DNA from: UBA6059 sp040222235
GTDB lineage: Bacteria; Bacteroidota; Bacteroidia; Cytophagales; Cyclobacteriaceae
Assembly: GCA_040222235.1 (NCBI GenBank)
Contig: JAVKDO010000090.1
Location: forward strand, 1 to 64,000
Direction: 5' to 3'
DNA length: 64,000 nucleotides
The notes below the pieces were generated by a model that worked only from the letters and a program-made list of their open reading frames with translations, searched no databases and had not been told where the DNA came from. Below are positions 7,242 to 16,175 of the stretch, one piece after another. Position 1 is the first letter of the stretch. Every line of letters begins with the position of its first letter. A program made the translations under genes and the position numbers.

Positions 7242-8405
7242 ATGGATGTAAAGCTTTTGTTTGATCGAGTACCCAGTGCAATAGTCGATGCTGACTTTGA
7301 TAGCCACAGCATTTATCATGCTTTGCACATCAATGCGGATAAGGTTCCAGAGCTGGATAATATCGATATCGCTATCATCGGGATCGTGGATGGTCGGGCC
7401 ATTAATGGGGACAACAATATCTCTGATGCTGCAAATGAAATTCGTAGGCAGCTTTACAAGCTCAAAAAAGGGAAGTCTACTTATCGCATTGCTGATCTAG
7501 GCAATCTGAGGGTCGGTCATGACCTGGTAGAGACGAAGACGCGCCTATCGGAATTGCTCAATTCACTTCATGATAAAGAGATACTACCACTGATCATTGG
7601 GGGTACTCACGACTTTGATGTGGCCCAATATCAGTCTTATGAGATGTCGGATAAGCTTGTAAGTATCCTTAATGTAGATGCGCTAGTAGATATGAATGAC
7701 GCTAAGGCTGATCAGCCCGGCACCAATCACATTCATGATATTCTGTTACATGAGCCCAATTATCTTTTCGACTATATTCATTTAGGATATCAGTCATATT
7801 TGGTATCTGTTAACTCACTTGAAGTCCTTGAGAAACTTAATTTCAATCTCATCAGGCTTGGCAAGTTGAGAGATAAACCCAAGGAAGTGGAGCCTGCGAT
7901 AAGGGAGGCGGATATGATGTCATTTGACTTATCAGCTATCCAGTCTTCCGCGATGAAAGCGACACATAACCCTATCCCTTTTGGCCTAACTAGTGAGGAG
8001 GCCGCTCAAATAGCCTGGTATGCGGGTTGCAGCGACAAACTCAGCTCTGCTGGGTTTTACGGATATGACCCGTTACTTGATGATGAGCACTGCTCATCTG
8101 CATTTGTTGTGGGAGTCATGGTCTGGTACTTTATAGAAGGGTACTACAATAGGAAGGATAAACATGATTTCTCTACGAAGCATTATGTCAAATATATCGT
8201 GACTCTAGCCACTCAAGACCCAGGTCAAATCATCTTTTATAAGAGTTCTAAATCAGATAAATGGTGGATGGAGTTGCCCTTTCAGTCTTCAAAAAGCCTT
8301 TACTCGCGCAACTATGTTGTGCCTTGTAGTTATGAGGACTATGCTGCTGCAGGTAGGGGTGACGTACCTGATCGCTGGGTTGCTGCTTACGCCAAGCTCT
8401 CTTGA
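7242..8405 (+). CDS. Ureohydrolase-fold protein (arginase/formimidoylglutamase family) with eroded metal site (387 aa)
   Basis: The arginase-type fold is recognisable from 'PLIIGGTHDFD' (family GGxHs), 'SILNVDALVDMN' (family DAHxD) and 'MMSFDLSAIQ' (family SxDxDxxD). True members bind two Mn2+ through one His and several Asp, plus a His in the DAHxD motif. Here His123, Asp146, Asp150 and Asp229 remain, but the DAHxD His is Leu148 and the second Asp of the last motif is Ser231. A standard dinuclear site is therefore incomplete. Bacteroidetes proteins of this type are often annotated as formimidoylglutamase. From the residues I would call this a divergent, possibly non-catalytic member. It follows the nqrF terminator and ends one base before the convergent PspC gene. 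Confidence 0.75.
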   Translation: MDVKLLFDRVPSAIVDADFDSHSIYHALHINADKVPELDNIDIAIIGIVDGRAINGDNNISDAANEIRRQLYKLKKGKSTYRIADLGNLRVGHDLVETKTRLSELLNSLHDKEILPLIIGGTHDFDVAQYQSYEMSDKLVSILNVDALVDMNDAKADQPGTNHIHDILLHEPNYLFDYIHLGYQSYLVSVNSLEVLEKLNFNLIRLGKLRDKPKEVEPAIREADMMSFDLSAIQSSAMKATHNPIPFGLTSEEAAQIAWYAGCSDKLSSAGFYGYDPLLDDEHCSSAFVVGVMVWYFIEGYYNRKDKHDFSTKHYVKYIVTLATQDPGQIIFYKSSKSDKWWMELPFQSSKSLYSRNYVVPCSYEDYAAAGRGDVPDRWVAAYAKLS

Positions 8406-8597
8406 TTAGAGTCGAGGAGGCATGACGAACCAAAGGATGATATAAACTAGAATCCCAGGAAACGCCGCACTAAGGACAGATACCAGAATATAGGCAATTC
8501 TAACAAGGGTGGGATCCAAGTCAAAGTATTCTGCTATGCCAGCACATACACCACCTAGCACTTTTTCATTGGATCTGGTCAATCTGGAAACACTCAT
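8406..8597 (-). CDS. PspC domain protein (63 aa)
   Basis: This small membrane protein is almost entirely one PspC domain: 'VLGGVCAGIAEYFDLDPTLV' followed by a long hydrophobic segment (residues 34-59). In proteobacteria PspC senses envelope stress with PspA and PspB, and no psp partner is nearby. The gene starts 2 bp after the stop of the upstream leftward gene and is probably cotranscribed with it. Confidence 0.85.
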   Translation of the reverse strand: MSVSRLTRSNEKVLGGVCAGIAEYFDLDPTLVRIAYILVSVLSAAFPGILVYIILWFVMPPRL

Positions 8598-8599
8598 AT

Positions 8600-8938
8600 C
8601 TATTTCTTTAAGAGGTAAATAAAAGTATTATTTATTTCCATGACGAAATCACAAAGAGACAAAAATCTTGAAAGATGAACGTTAGCATCCTTGGACTCTT
8701 CGTCCACTTCAAGTTTGAATACCTCAGTATATGTTTTGTCATATACTACTATCATAGCCGAAGGTTCTATTTCAGTCATAGGCACATTAGAAGTGCTACG
8801 ATCGACAAGCGAGGCAATTTTATCTGTTGTGACGATACCTTCAGCCTTTGTCATATTGATGCTAATCAATACCGCAACAGCCACTCCGAGTATGATTACC
8901 AGCAGTTGTTTTCTTATGGATTTGTTTGCGGTGTACAT
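8600..8938 (-). CDS. Hypothetical membrane-anchored protein (112 aa)
   Basis: One N-terminal transmembrane helix (about residues 11-29, 'LLVIILGVAVAVLISINM') is followed by a mostly polar domain of about 80 residues, presumably periplasmic. I do not recognise the family. It lies immediately upstream of the PspC gene (2-bp gap), which suggests an envelope-related pair. Overlapping rightward open frames are Ser/Thr-rich and look like antisense artefacts. Confidence 0.6.
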   Translation of the reverse strand: MYTANKSIRKQLLVIILGVAVAVLISINMTKAEGIVTTDKIASLVDRSTSNVPMTEIEPSAMIVVYDKTYTEVFKLEVDEESKDANVHLSRFLSLCDFVMEINNTFIYLLKK

Positions 8939-9051
8939 GGTTGTGTTTTTTGAGTTTTTGACCTACCGCAAACTACGTGACAATCGCTGTGCCAAACATT
9001 GTAAAGTTCTTATTATCAAAGAGTTGATGGAAAAAGAGGACTGACCAATGT

Positions 9052-9085
9052 TTCACATTCGTACAGATTTTTTCACGAATGTGAA
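9052..9085. repeat. 10-bp inverted repeat between small leftward genes
   Basis: TTCACATTCG (9052-9061) and CGAATGTGAA (9076-9085) are perfect inverted copies separated by 14 bp. The repeat lies just past the stop of the leftward gene at 9093-9341. It could be a transcription end for that gene, though no U-run follows leftward, or a dimeric regulator site for the gene starting at 8938. Confidence 0.5.
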
Positions 9086-9092
9086 CGACTCA

Positions 9093-9341
9093 CTACCGAG
9101 TGTCTACTCTATATACCTTTTGTAACTCTGTAGAGGCATCAATCATTTTGGTCCAATGAACCTGTTTCTTGGTCTCTTGCGACTCATACTTAATTCCTTC
9201 GGTCGTTTCGACCACTGTACATCGGCCGAGCTCATACCTAAGCGAATCTACCTCATCACCTACGACAAGCTCGTTGTTGTTCAAATCTTGGAGCTTTTTT
9301 ACCTGGGGTTCCTTATTCTTTTTCTTAAACCAGCCGAACAT
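9093..9341 (-). CDS. Hypothetical protein (82 aa)
   Basis: A small soluble protein starting 'MFGWFKKKNKEP', with a basic N-terminus and a beta-rich, Val/Glu-rich body ('ELVVGDEVDSLRYELGRCTV'). No signal peptide or known motif is seen. The ATG start and compact composition make it plausible as a real gene, but I do not recognise it. It lies 114 bp upstream of the separate pair that ends with PspC. Confidence 0.55.
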   Translation of the reverse strand: MFGWFKKKNKEPQVKKLQDLNNNELVVGDEVDSLRYELGRCTVVETTEGIKYESQETKKQVHWTKMIDASTELQKVYRVDTR

Positions 9342-9497
9342 AGCGATTCTGTTTCTTTAAATCGAGCAATAATAATTATTTGAGGGGAAAGGGATGAGAA
9401 TCTCTAAGAGATTGAGAGAGAATTACTTGTAGTTTTTTCTTAAAATTTATAGTTTGGATGTGTTCTTCTTAGAAGAGCGACATTTTATCGACCAGCT

Positions 9498-10235
9498 ATG
9501 AAAAGGATATTACATCTGTTATTCCTCTCGGGAATGCTATCCTCTATGTTCTACTGTGTACAAGCAGAGACATTGGGGGAGAGAATCGCAAACTCTGACA
9601 AAATATACTTTGTTAAGTTTATGCCTACCAAGGTGCTAGTTCAGTTCAAGAACTACAATCAGTCGCCGGGTATCTACGAACCTTCTTTCTTTGAAGATAA
9701 GATCCATCCCATGGAGATAGTCACATTTAAGTCGGCCTATGACGAGATGAAGTTTATTTATGAAAATGAAATTTCTGCTGACCAGGCGGACTTAATAAAT
9801 GAAGAGCTATTGGAATATTTCGAAGGCCTTGTGGGTAAGGAGAAGATTGAGGTGATTACACCAGATAAGTTCAAAGACAGTTTTGCTACTAACTCCGTTT
9901 ATATCCAGCCGGAGTTTGCTCCTTTTATATTCGTCGAGCATACCAACGATGACGAATTTCACTATGTCTCAATGAATACCTTTAAAGCAGACTTTGGGAT
10001 TAATCTGTATGAGGTTCCAGAGGGAAAAAGGAAAAAGAGAGTCGTGTCAAGTGGGGGCAGTGGTAATATCCTAAGGGAAGTATTTGGCAGTAATGGATAC
10101 GCCGATAACGTAGAAAAAGCCCAGGCACTAGATCAACTTTTAGATGATTATTTCTATTACCTGGACTTTGATTTTGATTGGCATTTTGATCGTTTCAAAA
10201 AAGCCTTTGAAAAGAATCTAGCTAAGCAGATTTAG
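9498..10235 (+). CDS. Hypothetical secreted protein (245 aa)
   Basis: An N-terminal signal peptide (residues 1-23, 'MKRILHLLFLSGMLSSMFYC', cleavage probably after VQA) sends the product to the periplasm or beyond. The mature part is acidic and aromatic-rich. A short basic segment ('KRKKRVVSSGGSGN', about residues 179-192) separates two domains, and the C-terminal end is rich in Asp, Phe and Tyr. No known family is recognised. The last bases overlap the convergent M19 dipeptidase gene by 4 bp. Confidence 0.65.
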   Translation: MKRILHLLFLSGMLSSMFYCVQAETLGERIANSDKIYFVKFMPTKVLVQFKNYNQSPGIYEPSFFEDKIHPMEIVTFKSAYDEMKFIYENEISADQADLINEELLEYFEGLVGKEKIEVITPDKFKDSFATNSVYIQPEFAPFIFVEHTNDDEFHYVSMNTFKADFGINLYEVPEGKRKKRVVSSGGSGNILREVFGSNGYADNVEKAQALDQLLDDYFYYLDFDFDWHFDRFKKAFEKNLAKQI

Positions 10236-11473
10236 CTTGCATTTGCTACCTCTCCTACAGCATTCCATACACGGAATACGTTCTTGTAACAGATCTTTTC
10301 GATATCACCTTCAGAATATCCTCTCTTAAGGAGTTCAGCGATGAGATTGGGATACTCAGAGACATCCTTGAGGCCCGTAGGTAGGGAATCACCAACACCG
10401 TCATAGTCTGAGCCAAAGGCTACATGGTCAATCCCAGCCAAATCTACCACCCTGTCAATGTGATCCGCTACGATCGCCACAGTGGCATATGGATCCGATT
10501 CCAGCATATACTTGTCTATATACTCTTTGGCTTTTGGATCCTGTCGGTCTAAATCATTCTCAGCGAGCCAGTTCACGATATGCTCTCTGGCAGCCCTTAA
10601 CTTATCTTGAGAGTCCTTTGAAAGAAATGACGAGCCAAAGTTGATTTGTATAACACCATCATTCTCAGCCAATTTCTTGATCATGTCATCAGACATATTC
10701 CGTTCAAACTCTGGTGTGAAATACCTTGCTGAGGAATGAGAAGCGATGCAAGGAGCCTTAGTCAGCTCCATCACCTGATAAAAAGTGCTGTCAGATACGT
10801 GTGAAATATCAACCATAACACCCACTCTGTTCATTTCTGCGACTACCTCACGGCCAAATGGACTAAGCCCATTCCAAGTTCGCGTAGTATCATAAGATGA
10901 GTCACAGATTTGATTGTCTTTACCGTGCGTCAGTGTGATGTATCGAACTCCACGCTCATGGAAATATTTGACATTCGCAAGATCGTCTTCCACTGGTGCT
11001 CCATTCTCCATTCCCATCGGCAGAGAGATCAACCCTTTTTTGAAGTTAGCTTCTACATCGGCAGGCTTTTTTGCTAGCGCAAATTTGTCAGGGTAGGTCT
11101 CGGTAATCTTCTCGACCATGGTGATGAGGCTATCCGCCAATTGCTTGGCCCCACCGGTCACCTGATACGAGGATGGGATATAAATAGACATGAACGGAGC
11201 GTCCAAGCCACCCTTCTTAGACTTAGGGTAGTCAAAGTTGCCATCGGTCTCAACCGACACGTCCATTATTTCTTTTTTGAGCATAAAGCCTGCTACCTTC
11301 ATTCGGTAGGGTAGGTCTACGTGCCCGTCGGTGATAATAAACTTGTCAGCAAGCTCTTTGGCTTTCGCCTTGAGGTCACTATCGCTCATCGGCTTTTCAG
11401 CCATTTCTTGCTGTGGCTCCTTAGCGGTACATGCGCACAAGAGAAGGATGGGTATCAGTCTGGTATATTTCAT
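10232..11473 (-). CDS. Membrane dipeptidase, peptidase family M19, lipoprotein (413 aa)
   Basis: This zinc-dependent renal-dipeptidase-like enzyme hydrolyses dipeptides. The start at 11473 gives a lipoprotein signal peptide, 'MKYTRLIPILLLCAC'; the open frame upstream of it has no signal sequence and is unlikely to be translated. Family metal and active-site elements are present: 'DGHVDLP' (HxD), 'MENGAP' (bridging Glu), 'TLTHGKDN', 'DISHVSDSTF', 'ASHSSARYF', and 'HVAFGSDYDG' (Asp). The length is normal. It is probably tethered to an envelope membrane and takes part in peptide scavenging or recycling. Its stop overlaps the convergent upstream gene by 4 bp. Confidence 0.93.
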   Translation of the reverse strand: MKYTRLIPILLLCACTAKEPQQEMAEKPMSDSDLKAKAKELADKFIITDGHVDLPYRMKVAGFMLKKEIMDVSVETDGNFDYPKSKKGGLDAPFMSIYIPSSYQVTGGAKQLADSLITMVEKITETYPDKFALAKKPADVEANFKKGLISLPMGMENGAPVEDDLANVKYFHERGVRYITLTHGKDNQICDSSYDTTRTWNGLSPFGREVVAEMNRVGVMVDISHVSDSTFYQVMELTKAPCIASHSSARYFTPEFERNMSDDMIKKLAENDGVIQINFGSSFLSKDSQDKLRAAREHIVNWLAENDLDRQDPKAKEYIDKYMLESDPYATVAIVADHIDRVVDLAGIDHVAFGSDYDGVGDSLPTGLKDVSEYPNLIAELLKRGYSEGDIEKICYKNVFRVWNAVGEVANAS

Positions 11474-11590
11474 GTTTTCAGTATAAAGTCTACGAAATGT
11501 AGAAAAGGGAAGCCTCAAAGAAAATGGCTTTTTGACAAATGGAGGTGAGCATGCGAATACCCGAACGAATAAACCCTTTCTCAAGTAGGT

Positions 11591-11624
11591 AAAATAAAAA
11601 AGGTCACTGCTTAGCAGTGACCTT
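11591..11624 (-). terminator. Intrinsic terminator of the lipoprotein gene at 11651-12616
   Basis: A perfect 11-bp stem, AAGGTCACTGC (11600-11610) with GCAGTGACCTT (11614-11624), has a 3-nt loop. Read leftward it is followed by TTTTTATTTT (11591-11600), a clear U-run. It lies 26 bp after the stop of the leftward lipoprotein gene. Confidence 0.9.
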
Positions 11625-11650
11625 AAAACTCTATGGTACCGAGATAGCTA

Positions 11651-12616
11651 TTAGTTAGCGTCCTCTTGTACTAGTACTTCAATTTCTATTTGACCATTGA
11701 CACCATCACCTGGAGTAATTGATTTGACCCAAACAATCCCTCTTTTGCTTCCACCATCTTTACTGGCATCAGTTTCGAAAGCTATAACCTGATTTTCGGA
11801 CAGGTTGCTTACTACCCCGCCATCATCTGTTCCAGCATCATATATGACATCTATATCAGCAAAGGTCGATATAGCTATAAAGTCTTCATTCGATAAAGTT
11901 GTAGTTCGAAACGCAGTAGCATTGGATACTGTCCATCCAGCTACCTGCGGACTGAATACTCCACCACCAACTTCAGCGTATTGAGCTGGTGATGCAAGAC
12001 TTGCATTTTCAGTACTGCCATAATAGTAACCAAAATCAATTGTCGCAGATATAGGGTCTGAAGTTGAAGTTACAGCGGTGGGGGAATACGTGAGGCCAGT
12101 ACTACTGCTGAAAAACGATTCAGCGGACAAATCACCAAGAGGTGCTGATAGTAATACTGTAGTATAGGCTCTTGCAGCAGGTGACGGAGGAGCTTCCACC
12201 GTAATTGTCCAAGTCTCGGAATCTTGCAAATTTTCATCATCAACGAGCAAGAAATCTAGTGTAACAACCGATCCTACTAAGTCTTCTGTAACCGTTACAT
12301 CAAACGAACCAGAGGCAGATACAGCCCCGGCTTCCAAGCCGAGATCGTTTCGATCCTCTTCAAGAATTGGATTGAGTCCAGAGACGCGGAGTACGTTGAA
12401 TCCACCTGGAGTAGCAGCACTCCAAGAAAAACTGATCACGTCACCAGGTACAGCCGTGATATCAGCAGTGCCGGCCATGGTGCCGCCGTTAGCACTGACC
12501 GTTAATGTAGGAGCGCTAGGTGCCGGGGTTTCCGTATCTTCATCACCGCAGCTTGCTAGTAAACCGAGCCCTGCTATAGCGCAAAGGCTCCAAATAATGT
12601 TAAATCGCTTTTTCAT
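11651..12616 (-). CDS. Hypothetical lipoprotein (321 aa)
   Basis: The start at 12616 gives a lipoprotein signal peptide with lipobox 'GLLASC', followed directly by 'GDED'. Acidic residues right after the lipid-bearing Cys resemble the surface-export signal described for Bacteroidetes lipoproteins, so surface display is possible (inference). The mature part opens with a Thr/Pro-rich linker, then beta-rich domains full of Ser, Thr, Asp and Val ('TLTVSANGGTMAGTADITA'). Such proteins are common in Bacteroidetes as binding or adhesion modules. I do not recognise a specific family. It is monocistronic with its own terminator. Confidence 0.75.
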   Translation of the reverse strand: MKKRFNIIWSLCAIAGLGLLASCGDEDTETPAPSAPTLTVSANGGTMAGTADITAVPGDVISFSWSAATPGGFNVLRVSGLNPILEEDRNDLGLEAGAVSASGSFDVTVTEDLVGSVVTLDFLLVDDENLQDSETWTITVEAPPSPAARAYTTVLLSAPLGDLSAESFFSSSTGLTYSPTAVTSTSDPISATIDFGYYYGSTENASLASPAQYAEVGGGVFSPQVAGWTVSNATAFRTTTLSNEDFIAISTFADIDVIYDAGTDDGGVVSNLSENQVIAFETDASKDGGSKRGIVWVKSITPGDGVNGQIEIEVLVQEDAN

Positions 12617-13092
12617 TTCTTTTTTGTCTAAATATGATTGTAACGTGCTGAATTGAAGCTGTTTAAAATACTCAGATGTGAGTCTCATTGCTTAATTCGA
12701 CAGTAAAGTTCATCAAGATGTTCGTCAAATAATAATAGTCCTCATTATATTAATGCCATTAAAATGCTCATTCATCGAACCGTTAATTGTATAATTTCAA
12801 TATGTACTTTGACTTATTCAATCAAATCAAAAATTGTACAATACTGATGGTTACGTTAGTTTTCCAGCCGGTATATATACTTGAGTTGTAGAAATATGAG
12901 AAACTTCATCAATAGGAGGTATTGAGGAATTTTTATATTTTTAATGATTGATAGTTTCTATAAATTGTTTTTTACTACAATTTATTTTAACTAGACCCTT
13001 AGATCAAACCGGCTATATTGGTCTACTGAGTGAAGTTTTTTAACTAAATTGAACTGTATAGAAGCAAGTTTACAACGTAACTTATTATCGCT
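12617..13092. other. AT-rich intergenic region between divergent genes
   Basis: About 475 bp separate the divergent lipoprotein gene and the rightward membrane protein gene. It is clearly richer in A and T than the flanking genes and must hold both promoters. I see no gene, long repeat or exact TAnnTTTG element here; TATACTTG within the run TATATATACTTG near 12875 is the nearest look-alike. Confidence 0.5.
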
Positions 13093-13830
13093 ATGACTGA
13101 CATTTCGCCTGAACTATTAGAAGCCTGGAACACATACGGCCGGCTAGCTGCCTATTTAATCGCCGGTATAGGCGTTCTTGTTTTCCTTGCTCACTTATTT
13201 AAGTTGATGACGATCAAGGAACAAAAGGATAAGTATGACTACATCAACACCAGTGAGATAAATCTCCTTTGGTATGCAGCCATATTGTTGATTATTGGGG
13301 CTGCTGTCTATACTAACACATTGGTTGAAAAAACTGGTTGGTTGTGGTTCTTTGTTAGAATTTTTGTTAGCTCGATGCTTGCAATCATTGTAGGTGTTGT
13401 TGTTCAAAACGTACTAAAGTTTTACTATCCGTTTTTTATTGAGAAGAGGTTAAAACAGCTTAGATATTCTCCTAGGGTATCTCCGGATGGCAGGAAAATG
13501 AGATTGCTTAGTGAAGAAGAGGAAGATGTATACCTAGACGAGGGTATGCAGGCGGAAGAAGACGCATTCTCTGTTGACTATGACGTCTGGATCGATGAGG
13601 AGTCTGGATACACTAAGATTGAAAAGTATAACGGTAGACTACATGCACTTAAGTGCGCTGAGTGTAACTATCAAACTTTGAAGTTGACTCAAGAAGAGGT
13701 GATTCAATCACCAACTGCAACTGATGAAGGCGAGCTCATGAAACATTTCACATGTACTTACTGTGGTCATAAAGAAAGAAAGTCTGCTCGACTGCCTAGA
13801 CTCAGAGAAGGTGAGGAGACGGAAGCGTAG
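13093..13830 (+). CDS. Membrane protein with C-terminal zinc ribbon (245 aa)
   Basis: Three predicted membrane helices lie at about residues 16-37, 56-76 and 84-105. An acidic linker (about residues 138-155, 'LLSEEEEDVYLDEGMQAEED') follows, then a cytoplasmic tail with two Cys pairs, 'CAEC' near 193 and 'CTYC' near 225, spaced as in a zinc ribbon. I do not recognise the family. The zinc ribbon suggests contact with protein or nucleic acid at the inner membrane face. The gene has a long AT-rich upstream region and its own terminator, so it is probably transcribed alone. Confidence 0.75.
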   Translation: MTDISPELLEAWNTYGRLAAYLIAGIGVLVFLAHLFKLMTIKEQKDKYDYINTSEINLLWYAAILLIIGAAVYTNTLVEKTGWLWFFVRIFVSSMLAIIVGVVVQNVLKFYYPFFIEKRLKQLRYSPRVSPDGRKMRLLSEEEEDVYLDEGMQAEEDAFSVDYDVWIDEESGYTKIEKYNGRLHALKCAECNYQTLKLTQEEVIQSPTATDEGELMKHFTCTYCGHKERKSARLPRLREGEETEA

Positions 13831-13854
13831 CGATTAGGACTAATAGAAGGAATT

Positions 13855-13880
13855 AAAGCCCTCAAGTGAGGGCTTTTTTA
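13855..13880 (+). terminator. Intrinsic terminator after the zinc-ribbon membrane protein
   Basis: A stem of GCCCTC/GAGGGC (13858-13863 and 13868-13873) with loop AAGT is flanked by AAA and TTTTTT. It follows the stop at 13830 by about 25 bp. It is nearly symmetric and may also serve the convergent aldehyde dehydrogenase transcript. Confidence 0.9.
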
Positions 13881-13908
13881 TGCTCAATATGTCCAGTTTA
13901 ATAGGCAA

Positions 13909-15351
13909 CTAAAGTTTGATACATATATTTTGAGTCTCTGTGAAGAAACGTAGGGCCTCTTCCCCACCTTCTCTTCCCACACCTGAGGCTTTCATTCCAC
14001 CAAAGGGTGTGCGTAAATCACGAAGAAGCCAGCAATTGACCCAAATTACTCCAGCTTCAATTTGGTGAGCCGTATTATGAGCTCTTTTTATATTGGATGT
14101 CCATATGGTCGTGCTTAGGCCATAAGGAGTATCATTTGCGATGGCTATCGCCTCTTCATCAGACTTGAATGGAATGATACTGACTACAGGACCAAAAATC
14201 TCCTCTTGATTAAATCGACATTGATTATTTAAACCTCGGATTACGGTAGGGGAGAAAAAATAGCCCTCCTCGCATCTTCCACCAACTTTTATCACTTCGC
14301 CACCAGTGAGAATTTCGCCACCCTCCTCTTTGGCCAGGTTCACATAGTATTTGATCTTATCAAGATGGCCTTCTGAGACAAGGGCGCCCAAGGAAACATC
14401 AGTCAATGGATCTCCAAGCTTGAGATCTCGCACACGGCTTGCGAACTCACTACAGAAGCGCTCATATATGGACTCCTGGACAAGTATTCTTGAGCCACAT
14501 AGACAAATTTCCCCCTGATTTGTAAATGAAGACCTGACAGTAGTTTCAAGCATCTCGTCGAAATCACAATCATCAAAGATGATATTGGGGTTCTTTCCAC
14601 CAAGCTCCAGGCTTAATTTTTTGAACATTGGGGCGGCTGTTGCCGCTAACTTTTGTCCAGTATTAGTACCACCTGTAAAAGAGATAGCCTTGATCTTTGG
14701 GTGCTGCACGATCGCCTGTCCTACCTCGGCACCATAGCCATGAAGAATATTTAGCACACCAGCAGGAAGTCCACTGTCTATGCATATCTGACTTAGCAGA
14801 AAAGCAGTCATCGGAGTGAGCTCAGAGGGCTTGGCAATCACACAATTACCAGCGGCTAGTGCAGGAGCTATTTTCCAGGTAAACAGGTAGAGAGGGAGAT
14901 TCCATGGAGATATGCAGCCCACTATACCGATAGGTTTTCTTCTCGTATAATTGACTGCCTCGCCTTCCATGATATGAGCCGAAGATGATTCTCCCACAAT
15001 AGCGGAACCAAAAAATCGGAAATTGGAAGCGGCGCGAGGGATGTCAATTCTTTTGGCAAGATGGCGGGGCTTGCCATTGTCGATAGACTCAGCAAGCGAA
15101 AGCTCTTCAAGCTTCGATTCTATCCCATCAGCGATATTCAAAAGTACGCGAGACCTCTCCTCAATGCTAACTGAGGACCACTGCTTAAAAGCGCTGGTAG
15201 CCACTATTACAGCGGAATCCACATCTCTCTGGGTGCTCGAAGGAAGCTGGCTATAGACTTTTCCTGTTGATGGATCAATGTTGTCAATGGTTCCACCATT
15301 CAGGGCAGGCACCAGTTGCCCACCAATATAATTGAGTATTTGATCTGTCAT
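13909..15351 (-). CDS. Aldehyde dehydrogenase, probable 2-aminomuconic semialdehyde dehydrogenase (480 aa)
   Basis: A full-length NAD-dependent aldehyde dehydrogenase with the cofactor motif 'FTGGTNTGQ' (about residues 225-233), catalytic Glu249 in 'LELGGKNP' and catalytic Cys283 in 'NQGEICLCGSR'. The sequence around the Cys is typical of the ALDH8A1 / hydroxymuconic semialdehyde dehydrogenase branch. Its neighbours make 3-hydroxyanthranilate and open its ring. The likely substrate is therefore 2-aminomuconate 6-semialdehyde in tryptophan breakdown (inference from family plus context). The start overlaps the stop of the SDR gene by 4 bp, so the two are translationally coupled. Confidence 0.88.
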   Translation of the reverse strand: MTDQILNYIGGQLVPALNGGTIDNIDPSTGKVYSQLPSSTQRDVDSAVIVATSAFKQWSSVSIEERSRVLLNIADGIESKLEELSLAESIDNGKPRHLAKRIDIPRAASNFRFFGSAIVGESSSAHIMEGEAVNYTRRKPIGIVGCISPWNLPLYLFTWKIAPALAAGNCVIAKPSELTPMTAFLLSQICIDSGLPAGVLNILHGYGAEVGQAIVQHPKIKAISFTGGTNTGQKLAATAAPMFKKLSLELGGKNPNIIFDDCDFDEMLETTVRSSFTNQGEICLCGSRILVQESIYERFCSEFASRVRDLKLGDPLTDVSLGALVSEGHLDKIKYYVNLAKEEGGEILTGGEVIKVGGRCEEGYFFSPTVIRGLNNQCRFNQEEIFGPVVSIIPFKSDEEAIAIANDTPYGLSTTIWTSNIKRAHNTAHQIEAGVIWVNCWLLRDLRTPFGGMKASGVGREGGEEALRFFTETQNICIKL

Positions 15352-16136
15352 AGACTGCCTGTCCTGCCTCCATCAACAGGAATATTAGTGCCATTGATAT
15401 AAGCCGCTGCAGGTGTCGATAAGAAAGCAGCGAGCCCCGCAACTTCTTCCGGTAGGCCAAAACGACCAGCGGGTGTTTCAACCATCATACTTTGGATTAC
15501 CTGATCGAGTGTTTGACCGGTTTTGGTTGCTTTATTCTGAATAATACTTTCAAGACGAGCCGTTTCTGTAAACCCGGGAAGCACGTTATTTACCGTTATA
15601 CCGTACTTCCCAAGCTCAAATGATAATGTCTTTGACCAGCTTGCCACAGCACCCCGCACTGTATTCGATACTCCTAATCCTGGGATTGGAATCTTGACGG
15701 AAGTAGAAATGATATTAATAATTCTACCATAGCCCGCTTGCTTCATGTGCGGAACTACCGCCTGCACGAGAATATGATTACAGTGTAAGTGTAAGCCGAG
15801 GGCACTTTGAAATGCCTCATAGTCTGCGTCAATTATCGGTCCTCCCGGAGGGCCTCCAGTATTATTGATTAGAATGTCTACTTGATTGCCACGCTCTAGA
15901 TAAGATGCTATTTGACTCTTGAGGTAGTCAGGGTTCGAAAAGTCCGCTACCAGTATTTGATGATTAAGCCGTGAATTTTCATCGAGTTCAGCTTTTACCT
16001 TTTTGAGCTCGGCTTCATTGCGGGCCAGTACGGTGACTGTAGCGCCCAGTTCGGCCAGTTCGAGCGCACAACTCTTACCTATTCCTTGCGTGCTGCCACA
16101 GACAAGTGCTTTTTTACCTTCCAGTGAAATGTTCAT
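15348..16136 (-). CDS. Atypical short-chain dehydrogenase/reductase in the kynurenine cluster (262 aa)
   Basis: The Rossmann dinucleotide motif 'GSTQGIG' is at residues 14-20, and 'NNTGGPPGG' stands in place of the usual NNAG. Ser144-Ser146 lie at the catalytic Ser position. The classical YxxxK is not present: in 'GLGVSNTVRGAVASW' the Tyr position is Ser157 and the Lys position is Arg161. This matches a known divergent SDR group lacking the normal catalytic tetrad. The start at 16136 was chosen because 'MNISLEGKKALVCG' is a standard SDR beginning; the frame extends upstream to 16217. It is coupled to the aldehyde dehydrogenase. Its role in the kynurenine pathway is not established. Confidence 0.85.
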   Translation of the reverse strand: MNISLEGKKALVCGSTQGIGKSCALELAELGATVTVLARNEAELKKVKAELDENSRLNHQILVADFSNPDYLKSQIASYLERGNQVDILINNTGGPPGGPIIDADYEAFQSALGLHLHCNHILVQAVVPHMKQAGYGRIINIISTSVKIPIPGLGVSNTVRGAVASWSKTLSFELGKYGITVNNVLPGFTETARLESIIQNKATKTGQTLDQVIQSMMVETPAGRFGLPEEVAGLAAFLSTPAAAYINGTNIPVDGGRTGSL

Positions 16137-16175
16137 TTGATATTCCTTTTGCTCTCCTGCGAGCATTGATAATTT

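Noticed and set aside
8691..9044. Rightward open frame opposite the 112-aa membrane protein
   Set aside because: Ser/Thr-rich antisense composition with no motif; the leftward frame has a sensible membrane anchor and tight spacing to the PspC gene.
11474..11584. N-terminal extension of the M19 dipeptidase
   Set aside because: Basic and without a signal sequence; the inner ATG gives a perfect lipoprotein signal peptide.
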